31,801 bases of DNA from Prorocentrum cordatum (taxonomy: Eukaryota; Sar; Dinophyceae; Prorocentrales; Prorocentraceae), in NCBI GenBank assembly GCA_963575745.1, contig CAUYUJ010015691.1, positions 286,059-317,859 of the forward strand, in the 5' to 3' direction. Both the position numbers and the translations under genes were made by a program. Positions 10,019 through 19,493 of the stretch are shown piece after piece; the first letter of the stretch is position 1; each line of letters starts with the position of its first letter. The notes beneath the pieces were generated by a model. It was not told where the DNA came from, ran no database searches, and worked only from the letters and a program-made list of their open reading frames with translations.

Positions 10019-10703
10019 TCTTCGAGCCGCACTAGGCCTCGCGATGTGATTCGGAACTCCCCGAAGTCCTCCATCGTGGCATTCGCCCCCAGATTCCTGG
10101 CGGTGTCAGCACAGCAGCCTTGCGCGATTTGGGAAGCGCCCGCAGGTCCTGCAGGCGTGTCTCCACCTCTCTGGTGTTGAAATACTGAACTCGACTTGCA
10201 GCCTGACGTCCTTGGGGGGGCAACGCAGCGACGTCGCGCCGCCTGCTGGCTGCTTGGCCACCTGATCCATGGGGCCGTAACTCTGCAGGGCAGACAGCAT
10301 GACGCACATGCAACAACTGCCCGTGCTTTGCTTCTAGCAGCTGCCCAAACACTATGAATCGCGCCGGAATGGTGGCCGCAAGGCAGCCAGCCAACGCCGC
10401 TCCGTTCGAATGGGCTACTTTCTATGCTGCCACGCCGTGAGGGAGCGCGCGAAGGCCAGCGTGAGCGGCGCGCGCGCCACGCGACGAACGCACTGGAAAC
10501 TGGCAGCGTTTGACTGCAACGAGCAAGGCGCCATGCCCAATGCGTTCGCACGACATTGCAAGGTCCAGGAGGGCCGGCGCCGACTCGAAGCCAGCTTGCC
10601 TAACAGCGGGGCCCCAGCGCCCCAGCATGCCAGCCGCAGAGGCCCGGCTCGGGCCGCTGGCGCGAGACAACCTTAGCAACTCCTCGGGCTGGATGTCGAA
10701 CAA
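10015..10703 (-). pseudogene. unidentified coding-like region (frameshifted)
   Basis: Minus-strand segments in three frames look like protein. FDIQPEELLRLSRASGPSR and FESAPALLDLAMSCERIGHG lie at about 10700-10520. MAGCLAATIPARFIVFGQLL follows from 10394, then DVRLQVEFSISTPE. The last segment is ATMEDFGEFRITSRGLVRLE, which stops at 10015. No family is recognised. It follows duplicated copy 2 on the same strand and may be its continuation. The frame changes suggest a decayed element or gene. Confidence 0.35.
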
Positions 10704-11440
10704 ACTCCCGCCATCGGGAGAACTCCCCTCCTCCTCCTTATCCTCCTCCTCCTCCTCCTCGTCGTCCTCCTCCTCCTCCTCCTCCTCCTCCTCCTCCTCC
10801 TCCTCCCCCCTCTCCTCGTCGTCGTCGTCGTCGTCCTCCTCCTCCTCCTCCTCCTCCTCCTCCTACTCCTCCTCCCCCTCTTCCTCTTCCTCCTCCTCCT
10901 CCTCCTCCTCGCGCGAGCCGCGACAGCTCCTGGCACTCGCCCGCGCCTCGCCGCGCTCTCCGAGCGCGCGCCAACGCGGCCCCTCCCCGTCGCCCCTTTT
11001 CGCCGGGCAATCATACTGCTAGTGCTGCGAAGTTCTGGGTGCCCCGTCGACACCCCTGGCAGCGCTGTCCGCGGCGAACCCCATGCTCGAAGAGCCTGGG
11101 CGGTGGCCAATGCGCGCTGGAAGCCAGCCCTCTCGTGCAGCGCTGGTGGTGCTTCCCCCCTGTGTCAGGCTTCACGGCGACCGAATTCTCAACTCCAGGC
11201 CAGGTAATCGGGTAGCTCGGAAAGGCTTTCAAGGTCTTCCTGGAGGCCTCACGCGGGGCGGTTCCGAACTCGAGCAGCTCGATCCCTCGGGCCTGCATCT
11301 GGGAACGCTGCGTCAGATTGACCTGGCGGCCCCGAAAGTCGACGATGTTGACGCTGTCCTGGAAGCCCAATCCAATCCCTTTTCTGAGCCAGTAGAACTG
11401 CGTCCGCAGACGAGGAGGCCTGCACGAGGCAAGAGAGACA
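10640..11440 (-). repeat. diverged duplicated coding-like segment, copy 2
   Basis: The partner of 8740-9425 in direct orientation. Along its length the plus-strand DNA matches copy 1, for example both hold TCTCGTGCAGCGCTGG and GACGCTGTCCTGGAAG. A TCC array at 10731-10909 lies inside this copy where copy 1 has no array. The minus-strand frame is open over much of 11011-11658. Function is unknown. Confidence 0.6.
10731..10909. repeat. (TCC)n array
   Basis: About 180 bp of TCC triplets with TCG and TAC interruptions. It interrupts duplicated copy 2, so it arose after the duplication or was lost from copy 1. Confidence 0.95.
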
Positions 11441-11647
11441 GTGGGGGAACGAGTCTTGTTTTCGGCACCTCCGAAGACGCACTTCCGCTGCACAGAAAGG
11501 TGCGTGCGGTAGGACGTGGTCCGCCCACCGCTGAGAGGCTTGAAAGTGGCACACCTCGAACTCAGGCGAACATCCTTCAGCAGCTTGGAAAGAGCTGTCA
11601 GCGGACAGAGAGCTCGGTTGGCGGCGGAGGTGATGACATGCCCCAAG

Positions 11648-12256
11648 CTACGAGGCACTTCTGTAGTGTGACCGTGCAGGGCGAGTTAAATTCTTACCGA
11701 CGCAGCGAGGCACCGACCACCGTCTGTACTTTGGGTTTCCTGGGCGGGTCATCAGCTCGGGCGCCCAGGACTTACATCGTGGCAGCGCCGATCGCTGACG
11801 CAACGCCATGTGCAGGAAATGGGCCTGTAGTTTGGCCTCCCAATAGAGCATGGCAGTACTGGGCAATTGCGTTTGGCTCTTCCCCCAATGGGGGGACCAG
11901 AGGCCATCTATCCACCGATGGCCCGAATGAGATGCATGTTCTTCCCGCGCTCTGTCTCGGAGCCTCTCCAGAAATAGTTTCCAGTCGCCACTAAGGGTTC
12001 GGAGGGAATCTCGAATTGCAGCAACGATGGCGGTCTCTCCTGCACAGCGTACAACTACTAGCGGGCTCCACACGGCCATTACGATGAGATCAACTTTGCG
12101 GAAATAGTTCGGCGGCATGCTGCGCACAATGAGATACGGAAGACCCACGGCGTGCACTCCGCTGGTCAGGCGGAAAGAACTGAGCGGCACAACTGAACGT
12201 GATAGTAGACGTATTGTAAAGACGATCCGTGTCATCGCTGCCGCTCTGCACCACAT
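11648..12256 (-). CDS. hypothetical protein, 202 aa
   Basis: An uninterrupted minus-strand ORF in non-repetitive sequence. Its composition is ordinary, with Trp, Tyr and hydrophobic residues spread evenly, unlike the triplet-array ORFs. Segments such as VDLIVMAVWSPLVVVRC and SGDWKLFLERLRDRAREEHA look like a strand and an amphipathic helix. No family or motif is recognised. It lies upstream of, and in the same direction as, the duplicated segment starting near 11658, with a frame change between them, so the two may once have formed one protein. The start codon is not established. It could be a piece of a retroelement polyprotein. Confidence 0.35.
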   Translation of the reverse strand: MWCRAAAMTRIVFTIRLLSRSVVPLSSFRLTSGVHAVGLPYLIVRSMPPNYFRKVDLIVMAVWSPLVVVRCAGETAIVAAIRDSLRTLSGDWKLFLERLRDRAREEHASHSGHRWIDGLWSPHWGKSQTQLPSTAMLYWEAKLQAHFLHMALRQRSALPRCKSWAPELMTRPGNPKYRRWSVPRCVGKNLTRPARSHYRSAS

Positions 12257-12307
12257 TCAACCTATTTTCCGCAGCCACCCTTGTGCCCAAAAGCCAGCCA
12301 GAGGAGG

Positions 12308-12356
12308 AAGATGACGATGCTGATGCTGATGATGATGCTGATGCTGCTGCTGCTGG

Positions 12357-12423
<67 letters not shown>

Positions 12424-12425
12424 AC

Positions 12426-12499
<74 letters not shown>
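12308..12499. repeat. (GAT/GCT)n array
   Basis: GAT triplets with a GCT block near the left end. The composition matches the array at 1-375. It is followed directly by a GGA array. Confidence 0.95.
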
Positions 12500-12897
12500 G
12501 CGAGGAGGAGGAGGATCGAGGAGGAGGGGTATCGAGGAGGAGGATCGGATCAAGGATCGAAGAGGGGCATCGAGGAGGAAGGGGGTCGAGGGGGAGGAGA
12601 GAAGAGGAAGAGGAAGAGGAGGAGGATGAGGAGGAGGAGGAGGAGGAGGAGGAGGAGGGGGGTCAAGGGGGAGGAGGGAGGAGGGGAGGAAGGGCTCGAG
12701 GAGGAGGAGGGGAGGAGGGGGAGGAGGAGGGGCGGAGCAGGGCGGAGGAGGGCGGAGGAGGGCGGAGGAGGGCGGAGGAGGAGGAGGAGGAGGAGGAGGA
12801 GGAGGAGGAGGAGGGGGAGGAGGGGGTGGGAGGAGGGGGAGGAGGTAAAGGAGGAGGATCGAGGAGGGAGGCGGAGGGGGGAGGAGGAGGGAGGAGG
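12500..12897. repeat. GGA-rich array with several subrepeats
   Basis: Purine-rich plus strand of GGA, GGGA and GGGC units, including four copies of a 10-11 bp unit GGAGGAGGGC at about 12730-12780. No protein is supported. Confidence 0.95.
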
Positions 12898-12990
12898 GCA
12901 CCGACTGCGGGCCGCGTCCGAGGTGACGGGCAGGGGCAGGCTAGGAGCGGTGGCAGAGGTGGGAGGTGCACGCCCTTCTCATCAGAACGG

Positions 12991-13151
12991 GTCTGGGGCG
13001 AAAAGCCGCCTACAGGCGGTTTTGGAAGAACGGTGATACATAGTCTCATAGTCCGAGCATAATCAAAAATAGCAAAAGAGCACGAAACATCGCCACATGA
13101 CGATTTTAAAACTGTTCTTGGATATACCTCCTGTAGAGGGACATGCCCGAC
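12991..13151. mobile_element. TIR element, GTCGGGC/CTACAGG family, copy 1
   Basis: The left side holds CCGCCTACAGGCGG and the right side CCTCCTGTAGAGGGACATGC followed by CCGAC, an inverted match. The internal 110 bp is AT-richer than the flanks. Related copies lie at 19689-20011 and 21044-21181. Confidence 0.6.
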
Positions 13152-13543
13152 TTCAGTTGGGGTCGGCCAAGAGGGGGGCGTCCAAGAGGGGGGTCCCAAA
13201 TCATGGCCGGCGGCATGTGCGCGGCCCAGGGGGGGGGGGGGGGGGGGGGGGCATGGACGTAATGAAGTAAGAAGAAGAAGAAGTGCCATGACATCTGGGG
13301 AGATATCATGGCCCCCGCCATGATATCCCCCCCCCTCTAGTCATCACCCCCCTCTTTGACGCCCCCGATTAAGCGTAGGGAGAGGAGTCGGTGATGGGGT
13401 CCGGGGCAGGAGCTGGCGGCGCAGAAGCGGGGGCAACGCGAGGGGGGCGACCTTTCCCAGTCGGCGGTGGGTCTGGCAGGAACGGGCCGCCCCCTGAAAG
13501 ACAGGGATCCATGCAGCTTCTGCAGGCGGGGGTCATTCTCTCG
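13152..13543. other. no gene; G-run and short palindromic motifs
   Basis: Contains 23 consecutive G at 13229-13251 and (AAG)n at about 13266-13282. ATATCATGGC and GCCATGATAT lie close together as an inverted pair near 13303-13326. ORFs on both strands have no recognisable motif. Confidence 0.5.
13229..13251. repeat. poly(G), 23 nt
   Basis: An uninterrupted G run on the plus strand. Such runs are prone to length error in assemblies. Confidence 0.9.
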
Positions 13544-13745
13544 GAAGTAGAAGGAAAACGCCACGAACATAAACGTTTGGCGCTCCGCCCGGATTTCTTG
13601 GATCCGCGCTGGACCCCCTTCCCTGGCGCGCGGAGCGCGCCAGGGGCGGCGCCGGAGGCGCCGCGGGGGGGGCCCAACGCGGATCAAAGAAATCCGCGAG
13701 GAGCGCCAACACAAATATGCTTATGGCGATTTTCCTTCTTCTAGG
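13544..13745. mobile_element. TIR element, AAAACGCC family (full copy)
   Basis: About 200 bp with inverted arms of about 65 bp. The left arm holds GGAAAACGCCACGAACATAA and GGATTTCTTGGATCCGCG. The right arm holds CGCGGATCAAAGAAATCCGC and TTATGGCGATTTTCC. The centre is GC-rich with GGCGCC palindromes. No transposase lies inside, as expected of a MITE. A shorter relative is at 9936-10018. Confidence 0.7.
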
Positions 13746-14935
13746 AAGGCTGGCCCCTCAAATCGGCCACCCGAACGGTCCTGGAGCACACCCCGCGCAA
13801 TACTTAAACTTCGGGGCGCATCCGGCAGTGGCGACGCGGGCAATTGGCGAGACAAGGGCCAGCCTGGAGGTCTAGCCCCTGGCTGACCCGATACGCAGCA
13901 GGCAATGCGCAGCGCGCTGACACGGAGCTCGACACGTGGACTGAACGCGTATGCCTGGCGCCACACGATCGCCAACACGTGGGCAAACACGTGCCGAGCC
14001 AACATCCAACGTGTCGGCATGGACGCTGTGCACACGGCCCATGCTGCGTTTCAACACGGGCGCGTCCGGGCAGCCGAGGTCCGGCCACCTGGGGGCCGAG
14101 CCGCCTCGCCCCTGCCCCCCCCGTCCGATGCCCGCTCAAAGCCAGCCCCCTCTCCCGGGGCCCACCTCGGGGCAGCTCTCCAAGACCCGCGCCCAGCCGG
14201 GGCGGAGGCGGAGGCGGAGGCGGAGGCGGAGGAGGAGGAGGAGGAGGAGGGGTGCAATTCTCCAAGACCCGCGCCGCGCCGGGGCGGCGAGAAAACCCCG
14301 GGGGAGGCCCCCGCAGGCTCCAGCGCGGCGCCGCCCCCAGGCGGCCGAGGACGTGCTTTTCCACTGCGCGGCCCCATGCAGAGGTCCCGGCCCCCTCCCC
14401 CGGGGGTAGCTTCTGGCCCTCGGGGCCCAAGAGCCGCCACCCTCGGGCCGAGATCGAGGAACAACTCGCCGAGATTCCCGGGTCGGGTTGCACGAGCGTT
14501 CGACTACACAACTGATTTACCTCATAATTTATTTGCTTGTCGAATCTACGAACAGTGCGTACAATGCCCGTAGATCTTCGAATCTTGCACGCAGTTCTCG
14601 CACACTCGGCGAGAAAACCAAGTCTGGGTGCACTAATTCTGTAGTCGATCCCTACACGAGAAAAGGAAGGATAACAAACGGGAGTGTGGCGAATCGGCTC
14701 ATGCAGCCGATTTCCCTGGCGCCTCCCGGCGCCAGAGGCGCCGGTGTGTCGAGGAAGGCGCGTGGCGGTGGGGCCGAAACCAGCTGCACGCAGCAAGTTT
14801 TGTAACCCTTTCTTTCCCGAAGTATTCACCCCTTTCGTCCGACCCGGATATTGAAAACCTACATGATCGGAGTGAGGGGGCCGAGCGGTCATTCACTGTC
14901 CCTGGGTGCGCTGCTGAAATGGGGTTCCGCGGTGC
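13746..14935. other. no supported gene
   Basis: A minus-strand ORF of 362 codons (13804-14892) crosses this interval but contains a polyproline run from the array at 14203-14252. It shows no motif and overlaps open frames on the other strand, so it is not called. The 14500-14700 part is less GC-rich and has no recognised feature. Confidence 0.5.
14203..14252. repeat. (GGCGGA)n to (GGA)n array
   Basis: Hexamer units GGAGGC grade into GGA triplets. Flanking sequences CTCCAAGACCCGCGCC on both sides form a direct repeat (about 14178 and 14260), so the array may mark an unequal exchange. Confidence 0.85.
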
Positions 14936-14939
14936 GGAT

Positions 14940-15036
14940 TGTTGTTTTTGTTGTTGTTGCTGCTGCTGTTGCTGTTGTTGTTGCTGTTGTTGTTGTTGCT
15001 GTTGTTGCTGTTGCTGGTGTTGCTGCTGTTGTTGTT

Positions 15037-15074
<38 letters not shown>

Positions 15075-15153
15075 CGTTGTTGTTGTCGTTGTTTTTGTTG
15101 TTGTTGAGGTTGTTGTTGTTGTCGTTGTCGTCGTCGTCGTCGTCGTCGTCGTT

Positions 15154-15184
<31 letters not shown>

Positions 15185-15187
15185 AAC
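14940..15187. repeat. (GTT/GTC/GCT)n triplet array
   Basis: About 250 bp of GTT with blocks of GCT and GTC. One minus-strand frame reads as Asn/Asp runs and a plus-strand frame as Val runs. No protein is supported. Confidence 0.95.
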
Positions 15188-15239
15188 ATTATTTATTCTA
15201 AAGAATAATTATTGTTGGGCCCCCTGGTGCGCGCCCCCC

Positions 15240-15965
15240 CTGCGCCGCCTAGGCCGCAGCTACATTTTCATCATTTTCGTGAGGAAGCCTCAGAAAAGAG
15301 GGTGTGTACAGGATCCGGTTGTTTTGTTGTAATCCGCTTTCCCTTGCAAAAAACAATAGAAAATGACATTTCTTGTTCTAATATAATCAAATTTCAAGAA
15401 TCCCTTGCAAAAAATAAGGTAAAGTGGACATTCGCGCGCGCAAGACGAAATCCTTCCAAAAGCTTAGTGTTCGGAGCGATTTTAACATAAAAACATCAAA
15501 AAACCAATGGTTTTTCAACAAAAAAATGTCAAAATCTCATCCCGCGCGCTCTTGCGGATTCGTAGGAAACCCAACACTTTTTTAAACATTTCTGTCAAAC
15601 GGGCTTTTGCGAGCAACTTTTTCGAACTTCTGCGACAACGGTTGCGCACCTGCCAGGGCCATCATCCCTGTCAAATAATACCATGCGGGACACATTCGTT
15701 TTTTCTTCGCGCGCGCACGCCGAAATCTCCAAAAACCATTGGGCTTCTTAAGAATTTTAGCACCGCGCATCATAAAATCACACGAATCGCACCGTAGGTC
15801 CTCGAAAAACACCTGCACGACTTTTCAAAATTTCTACCCGCGCGCGCTGTCCGAATCCTAAAAAAACCAATGGTTTTCCAACATTTATGTTACATGAGCT
15901 CGCGCGAGCTACTTTCGCACGCTCTTGCAACGGGGTTCGCGCGCCTGCCAGGGGCCACAATCCCT
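15240..15965. repeat. AT-richer island of degenerate repeats
   Basis: Base composition drops sharply in GC compared with both sides, with many A and T runs. A recurring motif is a CGCGCG run followed by CGAAATCC and then AAAAACCAATGGTTTT. Versions start near 15433, 15541, 15710 and 15838, at irregular 108-169 bp spacing. CTGCCAGGGCCATCATCCCT (15650) recurs as CTGCCAGGGGCCACAATCCC (15946). No coding sequence is supported. Confidence 0.65.
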
Positions 15966-15968
15966 TGC

Positions 15969-16092
15969 GGTTGCGCCATAGGTTGCGCCCTCGGCCGCCG
16001 AGAATAAAACGTCCCCCTATTGGTTGCGCCATAGGTTGCGCCCTCGGCCGCCGAGAATAAAACGTCCCCTTACTGGTTGCGCCATAGGTTGC
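15969..16092. repeat. 53-bp tandem repeat, 2.3 copies
   Basis: Units start at 15969, 16022 and 16075 with GGTTGCGCCATAGGTTGCGC. The first two are nearly identical and the third is cut after about 18 bp. Each unit itself holds GGTTGCGCC twice. Confidence 0.95.
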
Positions 16093-16124
16093 CCCAGGAG
16101 GCCTTCAAGTTGCCTGGGTTAACA

Positions 16125-16180
16125 AGGCTTAACAACTTCTGTGGGTGTACGAACGTAGGCTTAACAACTTCTGTGGGTGT
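16125..16180. repeat. 32-bp spaced direct repeat, two copies
   Basis: AGGCTTAACAACTTCTGTGG followed by GTGT occurs at 16125 and again at 16157. Confidence 0.9.
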
Positions 16181-16189
16181 GTACTCCAC

Positions 16190-16625
16190 GCCAGTGTAGT
16201 AGCCACGGTCGTCCGCAGGCCACGAAGTGAAGTGTCCGAACGTCATAGGGCGGGAAGCTGGGTGTGGGTGGTGGCGAAGAGTCGTGTGGATATTTGGTAG
16301 AGCTTGCACTGCCCCCCCACAAAGTGGGGGTATTGGCTGGCGTCGCATGAAAACCCTGGCACTGGTGAGAACACTGAGCGTTCGGGTAAAGTGATTGTTG
16401 TTGTTGTTGTTGAATTCCCACTCCCGAACATAAAATATTGTAGATCCCCCCTGCCCAGTGAATCTTGTATTTTTCCATTGGAATGCCCCCCTGGGGGCTC
16501 GCCCCCTTTTCTTAATCAGGGCAAGTCTTGAAAGTCAAACTGCGCCCCTGGGGGCGGCTTCCGCCTGATACGTCGTCACAACTTATTGAAAAGTCAAGCT
16601 TCGGGTGAGACTCCATTGCAATTTA
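16190..16625. other. no gene; (GTT)6 and scattered repeats
   Basis: Unique-looking sequence with (GTT)6 near 16396-16411. Nothing coding was recognised. Confidence 0.5.
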
Positions 16626-16760
16626 CTCCGGAATCACGCTCTCGCCTGAAACTCCCTCAAAATTTAACCAGATGCCGCTCCTCGGCACTCCAGAATCGTG
16701 CTCTCGCTTTGGACTTCCTCACGATTTACTTGGGAATCGCGCAGCATTCACGCTTCAACG
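16626..16760. repeat. left flanking repeats of the satellite
   Basis: Degenerate copies of GGAATCGCGCTCTCGC with a following CTTCCTCACGATTTA occur near 16631, 16691 and 16731. A further copy lies at 17750 on the right side of the satellite. Confidence 0.65.
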
Positions 16761-16899
16761 ATCCGCCCGCTCGACACGCCCGTCGGGGCCTGCCCGCCCG
16801 ACCAGCAGTCGCCGCTCGCTACCCTTTGCCCGCCTTCAATGCCCCTCGTGGCCAGTACTGGTTCCGCGGTCGCCTTCGCTCGCTGCTTCTCGTGGCCCA

Positions 16900-17745
16900 G
16901 TTGGTTCCCTCAGTGTCCCCGTCGTTGCCCTTTGTGGCAGCGCATTATATGCCCTTCGTGGCCCCCGATCGCACGCGCCCGTCGTGGCCCCATATGCATG
17001 CCCTTCGTGACCCCGCTGTCGCCCTTTGTGCCCCCCACGCTGCCCTTCGTGGCCTCTTTGCTGCCCTCAGTGGCCCCGCTGTCGCCCTTTGTGGCCCCAT
17101 ATCGTGGCCCCTGCTCGCTCGCGCCCGTCGTGGCCCCATATGCATGCCCTTCGTGACCACGCTGTCGCCCTTTGTGGCCCCATCGCTGCCCTTCGTAGCC
17201 CTGGTGCTACCCTCAGCGGCCCCGTCGCTGCCCTTTGTGGCCCCTTATATGCCCTTCGTGGCCCCCGCTCGTTCGCGTCCGTCGTGTCTCCATATGCATG
17301 CCCTTCTTGGCCCTGCTGTCGCCCTTTGTGGCCCCCTCGCTGACCTTCGTGGCCCTTTTGCAGCCCTCAGTGGCCCCGCTGTCGCCCTTCGTGGCCCTAT
17401 ACATGTCTGCTCTTCGTGGCCCCCGCTCGCACGCGCCCGTCGTGGCCCCTATATGCATGCCCTTCGTGGCCCCGCTGTCGCCCTTTGTGGCCCCCTCGTT
17501 GACCTTGGTGGCCCTTTTGCTGCCGTCAGTGGCCCCGCTGTCGCCCCTTGTGGCCCCATATGTGTATGCCCTTCGTGGCCCCCGCTCGTTCGCGTCCGTC
17601 GTGCCCCTAGATGCATGCCCTTCGTGGCCCCGCTGTCGCCCTTCGCGGCCACATCGCTGCCCCTCATGCCCCGTTTCTGCCTTCAGTGGCCCCGTCCTTG
17701 CCCTCATCGGCCCCGCATACGTATGCCCTTCGTGGCCCCCGTGGG
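16900..17745. repeat. 21-bp monomer satellite with ~155-bp higher-order period
   Basis: Monomers of 21 bp such as GCCCTTTGTGGCCCCCTCGCT repeat throughout. A marker, TATGCATGCCCTTC, recurs near 16993, 17137, 17291, 17450 and 17608, giving a higher-order unit of 146-159 bp. Because 21 is a multiple of three, the frames stay open: a 422-codon plus-strand frame (16586-17854) and a 164-codon minus-strand frame (17213-17707) with GATKGDS-like heptads. I treat these as repeat by-products. There is no start context, conserved domain or non-repeat coding flank. Confidence 0.85.
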
Positions 17746-18140
17746 AATCGCACTATCGCTCAGGAGTTCCTCGCGATTCATGCAGGACGCACGTTTCAGC
17801 AACCCGCCTGTTCGACCTGACCGCCTGGGTCCGCCTTCCCGACCCGCCCGTTAGGGTCTGCCCGCCCGATCTGCCCGTCTGGTTCTGCCAGGTATTTTCT
17901 GCTCCTAACCCCCTCCTGCTTTTCTCTCTCGCGCTCCATCCTCCTCACTCCCCGTTGTCCCTTCCTTCCATCCGTCCTCTCTTCCCCTGCCTTAGCGGCT
18001 GCGTGAGATTCCCATTCCAGGTCAGAAAGATATACCCCTAAGAAGGCACGATCGAAGACGAAGAGGGCGGGTACCGAGGGTTTTGGATATACGTGATGAA
18101 CGGCACGCGAACAAGTAAGAGCGAACAGTCTTGAACTGCT
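17746..18140. other. right flank of the satellite; no gene
   Basis: 17750-17860 repeats the left-flank sequence (GGAATCGCACTATCGC, then TTCCTCGCGATTCA and a C-rich CCCGCC stretch). The rest is pyrimidine-rich with no recognised feature. Confidence 0.5.
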
Positions 18141-18144
18141 TGCC

Positions 18145-18205
18145 GTTGTTGTTGTTGCTGCTGTTGCTGCTGCTGTTACTGTTGTGGTTTGTTGTTGTTG
18201 TCGTC
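18145..18205. repeat. (GTT/GCT)n array
   Basis: Short array of GTT and GCT triplets directly before the 10-bp minisatellite. Confidence 0.85.
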
Positions 18206-18206
18206 G

Positions 18207-18335
18207 TCCTCGCCCGCGACCCGCCGGCGACCCGCCCGCGACCCGCCCGCGACCCACCCCGCGACCCACCCGCGACCCGCCCGCGACCCGCCCGCGACCC
18301 GCCCGCGACCCGCCCGTAACCCACCCGCGACCTTC
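18207..18335. repeat. 10-bp minisatellite
   Basis: About 12 copies of GCGACCCGCC with few variants. The ORFs across it on both strands are periodic and not called. Confidence 0.95.
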
Positions 18336-18395
18336 CCCGCGCCCGCCCCCTCACTCTTATCCGCATCTGCGGGGCGCTGCATATCACTTACGGGT

Positions 18396-19031
18396 CTTCA
18401 GAGGTCCGACCTCGTGATCTTGTCCATGCGGGGCCCCCAGAAGTCTCGACCCGTTCCCCGGGACCGGCTCCTCATCCCGAGTCGTTTTCGGACGGGCCTG
18501 GGGCCTGGGGATCGCCAGGCCCCGGGACATATCGTATGTATGAATGTATGCATGTATGCATGTATGCATGTATGCATGTATGCATGTATGCATGTATGCA
18601 TGTATGCATGTATGCATGTATGCATGTATGCATGTATGCATGCATGCATGCATGCATGCATGCATGTATATATGTATATATGTATGTATACATGCATGTA
18701 TGCATTGTATGTATGCATGCAGGCATGCATGCATGCATGTATGCATTCATGCATGCATGCATACATGCATGCATGCATGTATGTATGTATGTATGTGTCT
18801 GTATGAACGTGTGTAGGTATGCGGTCGTATATCCCCAAAAATCAATACGATGACACACACAAATCATTACAGCAAAGCATGGAACACAGACATCATTGCA
18901 AAACGAAGAAAACATACAAAACAAGCGTAATGAAACAAACATTACGCGAGGAGGTCAGGGGAGGGCCCCTGGAGGCCAAAACATTAGAAGAACCTCCGCC
19001 TTCGATTTTCCCAGTGCGCTGGATCTCTCTG
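18396..19031 (+). mobile_element. MITE family 1, copy A, split by an octamer array
   Basis: The left part (18396-18530) matches the family from its start (CAGAGGTCCGACCTCGTGAT) to GGGGCCTGGGG. The right part (about 18955-19031) matches from GGGCCCCTGGAGGCC to the end (GCGCTGGATCTCTCTG). Some 425 bp lie between, including the ATGCATGT array and an AT-richer stretch. The interruption falls near the middle of the element. Confidence 0.6.
18534..18795. repeat. ATGCATGT octamer array
   Basis: About 260 bp of TATGCATG units with local variants. The core ATGCAT is a palindrome and the unit is strictly alternating purine-pyrimidine, so both strands give Met/Cys/His/Tyr-rich open frames by chance. 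It lies inside MITE copy A. Confidence 0.95.
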
Positions 19032-19236
19032 CCCCCTGTGGCTCGGGGGCCTCCCGCGGCCGTCCGGCACGACCCGGGCTCCCCCCCCCCCCCCAGGAAG
19101 CGCCCTCGACGAGGCGCGCGCAGCCGCTGATTTTTTCCCCGACGGCAGCCTGAAGCAGCACCAACATCTGCCCAACAACTCACGCCTGGTTGCTTTCCCG
19201 GCCGAGGCATCCCCGAGGCATCCCGAGGCGGGACGA

Positions 19237-19493
19237 CCCAGAGATCCGACGTCGTGATTTTTTCAGTGCGGGGTCCCAGGAAGTCTCGACCCCTTCCCCA
19301 GGACCGGTTCTTCACCCTGGGCCGTTTTTTGCCGGTCCCGAGGCCCAGCGAGGGCCCCCGGGGGCCGCAAGTTGTGAAACACCTCCGTCTTGATTCTCTC
19401 CATCTCCTCCTCCTCCTCCTCCCCCTCCTCCTCCTCCTCCTCCTCCTCCTCCTCCTCCTCCTCCTCCGCCTGCTATGCGTTGGATCTCTGGGG
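19237..19493 (+). mobile_element. MITE family 1, copy B, with internal CTC array
   Basis: Starts CCCAGAGATCCGACGTCGTG and ends TATGCGTTGGATCTCTGGG, so the ends are inverted copies. A CTC array (about 19396-19468) is expanded between CTTGATTCTCTCC and the right end; without it the copy would match the roughly 183-bp family length. Confidence 0.75.
19396..19468. repeat. (CTC)n array inside MITE copy B
   Basis: About 70 bp of CTC triplets at the T/C-rich subterminal site of the element. Confidence 0.95.

Noticed and set aside
12229-13062. 277-codon Asp/Glu-rich plus-strand ORF
   Set aside because: Produced by the GAT and GGA arrays; the opposite strand is equally open.
14550-14610. Minus-strand CENC...CTHC zinc-finger-like pattern
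   Set aside because: It lies in a frame with nearby stops and no supporting coding sequence; chance is more likely.
13804-14892. 362-codon minus-strand ORF
   Set aside because: Contains array-derived polyproline, has no motif, and competes with open frames on the plus strand.
18398-18942. Met/Cys/His-rich ORFs on both strands
   Set aside because: The octamer repeat is nearly palindromic, so every frame on both strands gives the same kind of peptide.
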